This document shows, piece by piece, positions 26,976-35,499 of a DNA stretch of 64,000 nucleotides (its first letter is position 1; every line of letters starts with the position of its first letter). The notes under the pieces are model-generated. The model saw only the letters and a list, made by a program, of their open reading frames with translations, had not been told where the DNA came from and searched no databases. Made by a program: the position numbers and the translations under genes. The stretch is taken from assembly GCF_014196115.1 (NCBI RefSeq), contig NZ_JACIDB010000009.1:1-64000 (forward strand), written 5' to 3'. Origin of the DNA: Sphingomonas aquatilis. Lineage in GTDB: Bacteria; Pseudomonadota; Alphaproteobacteria; Sphingomonadales; Sphingomonadaceae.

Positions 26976-28306
26976 ACCGCTGGCTGCATTACGTCACGCA
27001 CCACCGGCTTGCGGTGGCGCTCGTCACCGCCTTGGTTGCCGCGGCCGGTCTGTGGTCGTTCATCAACCTGCAGATCGATGCGATCCCCGATATCACGGGC
27101 GTGCAGGTGCAGATCAACACGCAGGTGCCCGCGCTGGCGCCGGAGGAGATCGAGCGGCTGGTGACGCTGCCGATCGAGCGCGCGATGGGCGGCCAGCCGG
27201 GGCTCGACCAGACCCGCTCGCTGACCAAGACCGGGCTCAGCCAGGTCACATTGCTGTATAAGGACGGCACCGATCAGCTGAAGGCGCGCCAGCTCGTTAC
27301 CGAACGGCTGACGGCAGTGCAGAACCAATTGCCCCCCGGCAGCACGCCGCAACTCGCCCCGATCACCACCGGTCTGGGCGAAATCTACTACTATACGCTT
27401 GAATGGCGCCGCCCGCCGCCGGGCATGGACGCGCAGCGCCAGCTGATGGAGCTGTACGAGGCGCAGGAATATACCGTCCGCCCGATGCTGCGCGCGGTGC
27501 CGGGCGTCGCCGACGTCAATTCGAACGGCGGGCTGGAGGAACAGTTCGTCGTCTCGCCCGATCCGGTGCGGCTGCGGCTCCATGGCGTCACCGCCGGCGA
27601 GCTTGCCGCGGCGGTGGCGAAGAATGTCGAGAATGCGGGCGGCGGCATCATTCGACGCGGGCCCGAACGCTTCACTGTCCGCACCGACGCGCGCGTGCTG
27701 AACGCGACGCAGATCGGCGCGATCCCGGTCAAGTTCGCCGCCGGCGTCCTGCCGTTGCAGGTTCGCGACCTTGCCGATGTCGTGATCGGCGCTGCCCCGC
27801 GGCAGGGTGCGGCGACGCAGAACGGGCGGGAGACGGTGCTGGGCACCGTGATGATGCTCGTCGGGCAAAACAGCCGCGAAACCGCGCTGGCGGTCGAGGA
27901 CGCGCTGCCCGGCATCCGCGCGGCGCTGCCCAAGGGCATGGTGATCGATCGCCAGTATAGCCGCGCCGATCTGGTCGATCGCACCATCCACACGGTCGAA
28001 AAGAATTTGGGCGAGGGCGCGCTGCTGGTGGCGCTCGTGCTATTGCTCGTGATGGGCAATTGGCGCGCGGCGCTGATCGTGGCGCTCGTCATTCCGCTCG
28101 CCTTCCTCGTCACCGTATCGGGCATGCATGCGATCGGCGTGTCGGGCAATCTGATGAGCCTTGGCGCGCTCGACTTCGGATTGATCGTCGATGGCGCGAT
28201 CGTGGTGGTCGAGAACAGCCTGCGATTGATGGCCGTGCGTCGCCAGGAAAAGGGCGGGGCGCTGACGGCGGACGACCGCCGCGACGTCGTCGCGCATGCG
28301 GCGTAG
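26972..28306 (+). CDS. N-terminal fragment of CzcA-type RND pump
   Basis: These 444 residues cover the first membrane helix, the first pair of porter subdomains and helices 2-4 including DFGLIVDG at 401-408, and end at the premature TAG. A fragment like this would lack the second half of the proton relay and could not work alone. Confidence 0.55.
   Translation: MNRWLHYVTHHRLAVALVTALVAAAGLWSFINLQIDAIPDITGVQVQINTQVPALAPEEIERLVTLPIERAMGGQPGLDQTRSLTKTGLSQVTLLYKDGTDQLKARQLVTERLTAVQNQLPPGSTPQLAPITTGLGEIYYYTLEWRRPPPGMDAQRQLMELYEAQEYTVRPMLRAVPGVADVNSNGGLEEQFVVSPDPVRLRLHGVTAGELAAAVAKNVENAGGGIIRRGPERFTVRTDARVLNATQIGAIPVKFAAGVLPLQVRDLADVVIGAAPRQGAATQNGRETVLGTVMMLVGQNSRETALAVEDALPGIRAALPKGMVIDRQYSRADLVDRTIHTVEKNLGEGALLVALVLLLVMGNWRAALIVALVIPLAFLVTVSGMHAIGVSGNLMSLGALDFGLIVDGAIVVVENSLRLMAVRRQEKGGALTADDRRDVVAHAA
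28304..28306 (+). other. Premature amber codon in the RND pump gene
   Basis: TAG stands between GCG (Ala) and ATG (Met) in an otherwise open frame. The codon after it is ATG, so the downstream part looks like a gene of its own, but no ribosome-binding site precedes that ATG and it lies in the middle of a conserved membrane region. Confidence 0.85.
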
Positions 28307-30145
28307 ATGGTCGCGCGGCCGACCTTCTTCGGCATCGCGATCATCGCTCTGGTCTATGTGCCGGTGCTGAGCCTCGGCGGGGTCGAGGGTAAGCTGTTCC
28401 AGCCGATGGCGCAGGCGGTGATGCTGGCCATCGTCGCCGGGCTCGCATGGACCTTCACGATCGTCCCGGCTTTGTCGGCATGGCTCCTCCGCTCCCCCGC
28501 TGCCGATGCGCAGGACGATCACCACAAGGGTTTCGTCGGCATGGCGGAGCGCGTCTATACGCCCGCGCTGAACCGGGCGCTGGCGCATCCGGTGCTGCTC
28601 TTCATCGGCGCGGTGGCGCTGCTCGCCGCGACCTTCCTCGTCTTCAAGACGCTGGGATCGCAGTTCACGCCGCAGCTCGACGAAGGCGCGATCACCGCCA
28701 TGGTCTACCGCCCGGTCGGCATGTCGCTGGAAGAGAGCCTGGCGATCGAACAGCGGACCGAGGCCGCGATCCGCCGTGCCTACCCACAGGTCACCCACAC
28801 CTTCTCGCGCATTGGCACCAGCGAGGTGGCGACCGACCCGATGCCGCCGAACGAGAACGACCTGTACATCTTCTACGGCCCCCAAAAGGACTGGCCGACC
28901 GGCGATGGCATGCCGCGCACGAAGCAGGAGCTGATCGCCGGCATCGAAAAGGTCGCACGCCGCGTCTACGCCGGCCAGAATTTCGAATTCGCCCAACCAA
29001 TCGAAATGCGCTTCAACGAGATGCTGGAGGGTGTGCGCGCCGACGTGTCGGTCAAGATCTATGGCGACGATTACGACCGGCTGGAGCAGGCGGCCGCGAA
29101 GGCGAAGGCGATCCTGGAGAAACTGCCCGGCACCGAAGGCGTCGAGTTCGAAACGGCCGGCCGCCCGAAGAGCATCGTCGTCGACCTCGACCGCGATGCG
29201 CTGATCCGCCTCAATCTCGGCGCCGAGGAGGTCAACAACGCCATCCGAGACGCGCTCGCCGGTGCGGAGGTGGGCTTCATCCCGCATGGCCCCGCGCGCC
29301 ATGCCATCGTGATCCGCATGCCCGAAAGCCTGCGCGCCGATCCGTCGGCGATCCTCGCGCTGCCCCTGCGGGTCGGCGAGTACGGCATGGTGCCGCTGTC
29401 GCGGGTCGCGCGGCTGCGGCAGACGCGGATCGTCGAACCGATCCTGCATGACGACACCAACCGCCGGGCCGCGTTGATGGTCAATCTGTCGACCAGCGAC
29501 CTCGAAGGCTATGTGCAGAAGGCGAAAGCCGCGATCGACGGGCAGGTGAAGCTGCCGCCGGGCTATCGCATCGAGTTCGGCGGCCAGTATCACCAGTTGG
29601 AAGCCGCGCAGAAACGCCTATCGATCGTCGTGCCGGTGGCGCTGATCCTGATCTTCGCCTTGGTCTATGCGGCGCTCGGCAGCGTGCGCGAGGCGGCGAT
29701 CGTCTACACCGGCATCCCCTTTGCCGTGACCGGCGGCATCCTGGCATTGTGGCTGCGCGGCATGCCCTTTTCGATCACCGCCGCGATCGGCTTCATCGCC
29801 TTATCCGGAATCGCGATGCTGAACGGCTTGGTCCTCATCGACCATATCAACGCGCTTCGCGATGGACGGGAGGGCGATCCGCTGCCGGTCGAGGATGCGG
29901 TGCGGCAAGGCGCGCACGACCGGTTGCGGCCGGTGTTGTCGACCGCGCTGGTCGCCTCGGTCGGGTTCGTGCCGATGGCTATCGCGACGGGCGCGGGGGC
30001 GGAGGTGCAGCGGCCGCTCGCCACCGTAGTCATCGGCGGGATCATCACCTCGACGATCCTGACGTTGCTGTTGCTGCCCAGCCTGTACGCCTGGATCGAA
30101 CGGCGCGCGGCGCGGTTGCGTAGCGACGAACAGCCATCGGCATGA
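28307..30145 (+). CDS. C-terminal fragment of CzcA-type RND pump
   Basis: These 612 residues begin at the ATG directly after the amber codon with MVARPTFFGIAII, which is internal sequence in intact CzcA proteins. They contain the rest of the first repeat, the second large periplasmic loop and the last membrane helices (IEFGGQYHQLEAAQKRL, then the closing helix bundle). The sequence looks undecayed, so the stop is recent, suppressed or an error. Confidence 0.55.
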   Translation: MVARPTFFGIAIIALVYVPVLSLGGVEGKLFQPMAQAVMLAIVAGLAWTFTIVPALSAWLLRSPAADAQDDHHKGFVGMAERVYTPALNRALAHPVLLFIGAVALLAATFLVFKTLGSQFTPQLDEGAITAMVYRPVGMSLEESLAIEQRTEAAIRRAYPQVTHTFSRIGTSEVATDPMPPNENDLYIFYGPQKDWPTGDGMPRTKQELIAGIEKVARRVYAGQNFEFAQPIEMRFNEMLEGVRADVSVKIYGDDYDRLEQAAAKAKAILEKLPGTEGVEFETAGRPKSIVVDLDRDALIRLNLGAEEVNNAIRDALAGAEVGFIPHGPARHAIVIRMPESLRADPSAILALPLRVGEYGMVPLSRVARLRQTRIVEPILHDDTNRRAALMVNLSTSDLEGYVQKAKAAIDGQVKLPPGYRIEFGGQYHQLEAAQKRLSIVVPVALILIFALVYAALGSVREAAIVYTGIPFAVTGGILALWLRGMPFSITAAIGFIALSGIAMLNGLVLIDHINALRDGREGDPLPVEDAVRQGAHDRLRPVLSTALVASVGFVPMAIATGAGAEVQRPLATVVIGGIITSTILTLLLLPSLYAWIERRAARLRSDEQPSA

Positions 30146-30214
30146 TCGCAGCCGGTTGTGGAGCCGGCGCGAATGATACAAAGTCACCGTCGAGTCTCAC
30201 AGCCGAGTGCGGTC

Positions 30215-31051
30215 ATGCCCATCGACATCCTCCCCTCGCCCGTCACCCGACGCCCCATCCGTATTGCCGCGATCGTCGCGAGTGGCCTGCTCGTCGCCTT
30301 CGCGGCGGGGGGCAGCACCGCGAAGAGCGACACGCCCGGCTATCTCAGCGCCGGGGAGTTCGACGTGACGCACGTCCTCGAACCGGCGCCGCGCAAGGGT
30401 GATCCGCGCTACGAGACCGACCGGATCATCTTCCGGGCGACGCGCAAGCTGGCCGGCTCGCCGCGGTGGCAGCTCGCGACGAACGACGCCGATACCTCGC
30501 GGCCGGCGCTGATGCGCGACTTCAGCTGCGCCGTCGGCGTCGCGCTGACCCCGGAGACCGCACCGCTGACGCTGCGCCTGATCTCGCGCGCCGGTGCGGA
30601 TACGGCCGCGCAGACCAATATCGCCAAGAATTACTATCGCCGCGCCCGCCCCTATCACCAGGACAAGGGGCCCGTGTGCCAACCCATCGCGCAGCTTGCC
30701 GACAGTTACGATTATCCGTCGGGGCATACCACCTGGGGATGGACCTGGGCGCTGATCCTCACCGAGCTGGCGCCCGATCGCGCCGGGCCGATCCTGCGGC
30801 GCGGCCGGGCCTATGGCGACAGCCGCTTCGTCTGCGGCGCGCATAACGAAAGCGCGGTCGAGGGCGGCATGCTGTCCGCGAGCGCGACGATGGCACTGGT
30901 GCGGACCAAGCCGGCCTTCCAGCAGGACCTGGCCGCCGCTCGCACCGAGATCGACCGGTTGCGCGCCGATCCCGCGACGCCCCGGCCGCAGGGCTGTGCC
31001 GCGGAAGAGGCGCTGGTCGTGCAACGCGTGATGCCGAAGCTCGACCGTTGA
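30215..31051 (+). CDS. PAP2 / class A acid phosphatase-like protein
   Basis: The 279-residue protein has a signal-like hydrophobic segment at about 16-33 and the three PAP2 motifs in order: KNYYRRARP, PSGH at 168-171, and SR(x5)H at 203-210 (SRFVCGAH). It resembles PhoN-type periplasmic phosphatases. The third motif normally closes with an aspartate four residues after the histidine; here that position is Ala214 (HNESA), which could lower activity or mark a subfamily. I took the ATG at 30215; an earlier ATG at 30158 adds 19 residues without signal character. Its stop overlaps the start of the M1 peptidase gene. Confidence 0.85.
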   Translation: MPIDILPSPVTRRPIRIAAIVASGLLVAFAAGGSTAKSDTPGYLSAGEFDVTHVLEPAPRKGDPRYETDRIIFRATRKLAGSPRWQLATNDADTSRPALMRDFSCAVGVALTPETAPLTLRLISRAGADTAAQTNIAKNYYRRARPYHQDKGPVCQPIAQLADSYDYPSGHTTWGWTWALILTELAPDRAGPILRRGRAYGDSRFVCGAHNESAVEGGMLSASATMALVRTKPAFQQDLAAARTEIDRLRADPATPRPQGCAAEEALVVQRVMPKLDR

Positions 31052-32973
31052 GGCCCGCACCGCTCCTGATCGCGCTGGCCGCCACGGCCGCCAGCGCGCA
31101 GGACTATCAACCGCGCGAGACGTTCGCGCCGTTCGACATGGCGCAGCCGATCAACCGCTATCGCAGCGCGAACGGGCTGCCCGGTCCCGATTACTGGCAG
31201 AATCGCGCCGATTATCAGTTGCGCGTGACGCTCGATCCCGTCGCCAAGACGATCGCGGGGACGGCGACGATCACCTATACCAACAACAGCCCCGATACGC
31301 TCGACGTCCTGTGGCTGCAGATCGACCAGAACCTCTACAAGCCTGGCTCGCGCGGCGGGATGGCGCGCGGCGGTGCGGCGGGTGGCCATACCGACGGGAT
31401 GACGCTGGATGCGGTCGGCGTCGCGGTCGGGAGCGGCAAGGCCGTGTCCGTCACGCCGCTGGTCAGCGATACGCGAGCACAACTGCGGTTGCCAACCGAG
31501 CTTGCGCCGCATGCGAAGGCGGTCGTGACGATCCGCTACCATTACACCATTCCGGGGGAATGGGGCGGGCGCACATCCTGGGGGCGATCACGCGACGGCG
31601 AGATTTACGATATCGCGCAATGGTATCCGCGCATGGCGGTGTACGACGACGTGCGCGGCTGGGACACGGCGCCTTATCTCGCCCAGGAATTCTACCTCGA
31701 ATATGGCGACTTCGATTATTGGGTGACGCTGCCGGCATCTATGCTGATGGCGGGGTCCGGCGAATTGATGAACCCGCGCGAGGTCCTCACCCCGACGCAG
31801 GCCGCGCGACTGGATGCGGCGCGACGCAGCGACTCGACGGTTCCGATCCGCAGCGTCGCGGAAATCGGCGACCCGGCGTCACGACCGCGACACACCGGTA
31901 CGCTGACCTGGCATTATCGCATGCACAATACGCGCGACGTCGCGTTTTCGGCCTCGTCGACCTTCGCCTGGGACGCGGCGCGTATCCGCCTGCCGGACGG
32001 CAAGGCCGCGCTCGCCATGTCCTATTACCCCGCCGAAAGCGCCGGCACCGCACGTTGGGGCCGATCGACCGAATATGTGAAGGATACGGTCGAGCGCTTC
32101 TCGGCGCGTTGGTATCCCTATCCCTGGCCGGCCGCGATCAATGTCGCCGGCCCGACGAGCGGGATGGAATATCCCGGCATCGTGTTCGATGCGCCTGAAG
32201 ATGCGGGCAAGGAGTTATTCTGGGTCACCGCGCATGAGATCGGCCACAATTGGTTTCCGATGATCGTCGGCTTCGACGAACGACGGCATGCGTGGATGGA
32301 CGAGGGCTTCAATACGTTCATCGACGTCTATCAGTCGGACGATTTCAATTGCGGCGAATATGCGCCCAAGCGCGACAGCGAATATGCCGAAGGGGGCGGC
32401 AATCCGGTCGACGAAATTCTTCCCGTACTGGCCGATCCCACCGCGCCGCCGATCCTGTCCCGCGCAGATACGGTAATCGAAAAGTGGCGGCACCCGGTCA
32501 CCTATTTCAAGTCGGCGCTGGGCCTCGTGCTGCTGCGCGAGCAGATCTTAGGGCCGGACCGTTTCGACCCCGCCTTCCGCCGGTTCATCGCCGCCTGGGC
32601 CTATCGCCACCCGCAGCCAGCGGACTTCTTCCGTTCGATGGAAAGCGAGGCGGGCGAGGATTTGTCCTATTGGTGGAACGGCTGGTACGCGCACAATTGG
32701 CAGCTCGATCTCGCCGTAGCGGGGATCGAGACGGCGAAGGACGGGACGCCGCTGGTTCGGGTCACGTCGCGCGACCGGTTGGTGATGCCGGCGACGTTGC
32801 GCGTGACCTATGCGAACGGCACGACACGCGATGTCCGCCTGCCCGCGGAAACCTGGATCCGTCAGGCATCGACCGCAGTCTCCGTGCCCGCAGGAACAGT
32901 CGTGAAGGCGGAACTCGATCCCGACCATAAGCTGCCCGATAGCGACCGGTCGAATAACGTCACGCAACGCTGA
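31048..32973 (+). CDS. Secreted M1-family metallopeptidase
   Basis: The 641-residue protein starts at TTG overlapping the phosphatase stop and has a short signal peptide (RPAPLLIALAATAASA). The zinc site is complete: H396-E397 and H400 in HEIGHNW, and E419 in DEGFNTF. The N-terminal beta domain and catalytic thermolysin-like domain are in the usual order, but the long C-terminal helical domain of typical aminopeptidase N is replaced by a short beta-like tail, as in the shorter secreted M1 peptidases of this group. It likely trims peptides in the periplasm. TTG is the only reasonable start near the signal peptide. Confidence 0.9.
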   Translation: MRPAPLLIALAATAASAQDYQPRETFAPFDMAQPINRYRSANGLPGPDYWQNRADYQLRVTLDPVAKTIAGTATITYTNNSPDTLDVLWLQIDQNLYKPGSRGGMARGGAAGGHTDGMTLDAVGVAVGSGKAVSVTPLVSDTRAQLRLPTELAPHAKAVVTIRYHYTIPGEWGGRTSWGRSRDGEIYDIAQWYPRMAVYDDVRGWDTAPYLAQEFYLEYGDFDYWVTLPASMLMAGSGELMNPREVLTPTQAARLDAARRSDSTVPIRSVAEIGDPASRPRHTGTLTWHYRMHNTRDVAFSASSTFAWDAARIRLPDGKAALAMSYYPAESAGTARWGRSTEYVKDTVERFSARWYPYPWPAAINVAGPTSGMEYPGIVFDAPEDAGKELFWVTAHEIGHNWFPMIVGFDERRHAWMDEGFNTFIDVYQSDDFNCGEYAPKRDSEYAEGGGNPVDEILPVLADPTAPPILSRADTVIEKWRHPVTYFKSALGLVLLREQILGPDRFDPAFRRFIAAWAYRHPQPADFFRSMESEAGEDLSYWWNGWYAHNWQLDLAVAGIETAKDGTPLVRVTSRDRLVMPATLRVTYANGTTRDVRLPAETWIRQASTAVSVPAGTVVKAELDPDHKLPDSDRSNNVTQR

Positions 32974-33068
32974 CGACCCTGAAGGCCGATGCGGTCGCGA
33001 AGGCAGCCTATGACGCTTCGTTATGGGCGGGCGTCATGGTGGAATGGGTTGCGGGCATCGGTCATGCT

Positions 33069-34397
33069 ATGCGCGCTCACATGGACGGCAGGACGATCCG
33101 CGGCGCGGCCAGAACCCGCTTCCACCGCCTCTCGCGGGTCGGGTGGCTGGTAGCAGGGGCGGCATGTCTTGCCGCCTCGCCTACCGGTGCGGCGACCGCG
33201 ACCGACAGCTGTCCGATCCTCCACGATCCGGCGCCAAGGCCCGACACGCGGTTCGCATCGATCGACGCCGCCGTGCGCGGGGGTGTCGGCACGCTGTACC
33301 CCGGCGCAGTGCTGCTGATCGCATATCACGGCGAGATCGTGCATCGCGCCGCCTTCGGCAATGCGCAGACGCTGACTACGACGCCGGAGGGCGATCTGCG
33401 CCCCCTTGCCCCGCCGCGGCCGATGACGGTCGATACACCGTTCGACATGGCGTCGATCACCAAGGTGGAGGCGACCACCGCCGCGATCCTTCACCTCGTC
33501 GGGCGCGGCAAGCTGTCGCTCGACGATAGGCTCGGCGCGCTGTTGCTCGCCTTCCGCAATACCGACAAGGCCGGCATCACCGTGCGCCAGCTGCTGACGC
33601 ATCGCAGTGGAGTGTGGGAATGGCAGCCGACGTGGCTGCATCGCGTACCCTCGGGAGGCGCCCTGCCCTATCTCGCGGCGCTACCGCTGCGCTATCCGAA
33701 AGGGGCGCGCTTCGCCTATTCGGACCTCGGCTTTATGATCCTCGGCGAGGTCGTCGCCAAGGTGTCGGGGATGCCGCTGGATCGCTACGTGCGCGAAGAG
33801 ATCTACCGGCCGCTCGGCATGACGGGCACCGGGTTCCTGCCGTACGCGGGCCAGCGTCGTCGGGCCGCGGCGACGTCACAAGGGGACGCATACCAGCGCC
33901 GGATGGCGGAAACGGGTAAACCCTATCCGCAGGCCCCCTACCCACCGGCCCAGCCCTTCTCCGGCTATCGAAGCCGGGTGCTGGTCGGCGAGGCGAACGA
34001 CGCCAATGCCGCGCTCGGCTGGGACGGCGTCGCGGGGCATGCGGGGCTGTTCTCGACGGCGACGGACGTTGCGCGCTACGCGCAGATGCTGAGTAACGGC
34101 GGCTGCTACGGCCGCTGGCGGCTGGCGCCGGCCGCGACGGTGGCGGCGTTCGAGCAGACGCCGTACGATCCCGATCAGGCGCTCGGCTTCCACAAGACGC
34201 AGCTCGCCGGCATCACAGCACCCTTCTTCGGCCATTCCGGCTTTACGGGTACGTGGTTCGCCGTGTCCCCGCACTTGGGGCTGACCGTCGTCTTGCTCAC
34301 CAATCGCGTCCATCGTCCCGATGGCGAGCCGTATCCATCGCTCGATGCGCTGCGCGAGACGGTGTTGCGTGGCGCGGTGGCGGCGTCTGGCCAATGA
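33069..34397 (+). CDS. PF00144 serine hydrolase (beta-lactamase fold; AmiE/YbbE-like)
   Basis: The protein has about 443 residues with a signal-like hydrophobic stretch at about 25-42. The catalytic SITK is at 129-132, the second motif is YSDLGF, and the third-motif region reads HSGFTGT. The GWDGVAGHAGLFSTATDVARYAQML segment resembles the AmiE/YbbE branch, whose Bacillus member is a MurNAc-L-Ala amidase; that specific role is inference here. It leads a plus-strand run with GH84 and GlcNAc kinase genes. ATG codons at 33036, 33069 and 33081 are all possible starts; none has a clear ribosome-binding site. A paralogue lies at 51719. Confidence 0.82.
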   Translation: MRAHMDGRTIRGAARTRFHRLSRVGWLVAGAACLAASPTGAATATDSCPILHDPAPRPDTRFASIDAAVRGGVGTLYPGAVLLIAYHGEIVHRAAFGNAQTLTTTPEGDLRPLAPPRPMTVDTPFDMASITKVEATTAAILHLVGRGKLSLDDRLGALLLAFRNTDKAGITVRQLLTHRSGVWEWQPTWLHRVPSGGALPYLAALPLRYPKGARFAYSDLGFMILGEVVAKVSGMPLDRYVREEIYRPLGMTGTGFLPYAGQRRRAAATSQGDAYQRRMAETGKPYPQAPYPPAQPFSGYRSRVLVGEANDANAALGWDGVAGHAGLFSTATDVARYAQMLSNGGCYGRWRLAPAATVAAFEQTPYDPDQALGFHKTQLAGITAPFFGHSGFTGTWFAVSPHLGLTVVLLTNRVHRPDGEPYPSLDALRETVLRGAVAASGQ

Positions 34398-34422
34398 TCC
34401 GGGACGGCAGAAAGGTACGGCT

Positions 34423-35487
34423 ATGACAGTGAACCTCGGCGTGATCGAAGGGCTGTTCGGCAAGCCGTGGAGCTGGGCCGATCGCACCACCGTCTTGCGA
34501 ACGCTCGCCCCGGCCGGCTATCGCTTCTATCACTACGGGCCCAAGGCCGACCCCTTCCTCCGCCGACGCTGGCAGGAACCCCACCCGCCCGAACAGTTCG
34601 CCGCGCTGGCCGCTTTCGCCACCGAGTGCCGGGCGCGGGGCGTTCGCATCGGCGTGGCGCTGACCCCGGTCGGCAGCACGCATCCCTTCGATGACGCATC
34701 GCGCGCGGCGCTGCGGCGGAAGCTCGCCCATCTCGACACACTCGGTCTCGATGACCTCGCCATCCTGTTCGACGATCTGCCCGCCGAACTGCCCGATCTG
34801 GCGCGCAGCCAAGCGGACCTGGTTAATTTTTGCGCCAACGCCACCCGCGCCAGCCGCGTGTTCTTCTGCCCCAGTTTCTATTCGGACGATCCCATCCTCG
34901 AACGGGCCTGGGGCCGCCGTCCGCCGGCGTATCTGGCCGATCTCGGCCGGTTTCTCGACCGGCGGGTCCAGGTCTATTGGACGGGCGAAGAGGTGATTTC
35001 GCGCGAGATCGGCGTCGCGCATCTGAAGCGGGTGCAGGACGAACTGGGGCGCAAAGTGTGCCTGTGGGACAATTATCCGGTCAACGACGGTGTGCGGATG
35101 TCGCAATACCTTCACCTGCGCGCCTTTACCGGGCGACCCGCGGCGATCCGGAACCACGTCAGCGGCCATGCGATCAATCCTGCTTCGCAACCTCTGCTGT
35201 CCTGTATCCCGGCGCTGACGCTGGCGGCGAACTATCGCGAGGGGGACGGTTATGCCTATGGCCAAGCGTTTTTGACGGCGGCGACAACGGTGCTGGGACC
35301 CGATTTCGCCGCGACGCTGCGCCGGGACATCCTGCCGCTGCAGGATACGGGGCTCGACAATCTGGGGCCGCGCCATGCGGAATTGCGCGCGCGCTACAGT
35401 GCCATCGACCATCCGGCGGCCCGCGAGATCACCGACTGGCTGGACGGCCGCTTCCGCACGACGCTGGAAGAGGTACAGACGCAATAG
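34423..35487 (+). CDS. GH84-type beta-N-acetylglucosaminidase
   Basis: The 354-residue protein is a single NAGidase (PF07555) catalytic domain. It opens with GVIEGLFGKPWSW, which binds the sugar in GH84 enzymes. The adjacent catalytic aspartates are D117 and D118 in ILFDDLP, and the conserved LWDNYPVND occurs at 214-222. GH84 enzymes remove terminal N-acetylglucosamine. There is no signal peptide, so it should be cytoplasmic and act on an imported GlcNAc conjugate. AAAGG seven bases upstream supports the ATG at 34423. The kinase for its product follows 12 bases after the stop. Confidence 0.88.
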   Translation: MTVNLGVIEGLFGKPWSWADRTTVLRTLAPAGYRFYHYGPKADPFLRRRWQEPHPPEQFAALAAFATECRARGVRIGVALTPVGSTHPFDDASRAALRRKLAHLDTLGLDDLAILFDDLPAELPDLARSQADLVNFCANATRASRVFFCPSFYSDDPILERAWGRRPPAYLADLGRFLDRRVQVYWTGEEVISREIGVAHLKRVQDELGRKVCLWDNYPVNDGVRMSQYLHLRAFTGRPAAIRNHVSGHAINPASQPLLSCIPALTLAANYREGDGYAYGQAFLTAATTVLGPDFAATLRRDILPLQDTGLDNLGPRHAELRARYSAIDHPAAREITDWLDGRFRTTLEEVQTQ

Positions 35488-35499
35488 CGGGGGACCGGA

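Larger units (their letters stand above)
26972..30145 (+). pseudogene. CzcA-type heavy-metal RND pump interrupted by an in-frame TAG
   Basis: Read through, the frame gives about 1057 residues, the normal length of a CzcA/HME-RND pump. It has DFGLIVDGAIVVVEN at about residue 401, the heavy-metal (HME) signature in helix 4, and the second RND repeat intact to its last helix. Codon 445 (28304-28306) is TAG, and the frame continues without shift on both sides. In relatives the position corresponds to the run before the conserved ARPTFFG, where Glu or Gln (GAG/CAG) is usual, so one base change explains it. Unless TAG is suppressed or is a sequencing error, the pump should be non-functional. Confidence 0.85.

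Noticed and set aside
28307..30145. Treating the second half of the RND pump as an independent gene
   Set aside because: It starts in the middle of a conserved membrane region, has no ribosome-binding site, and continues the frame of the first half exactly.
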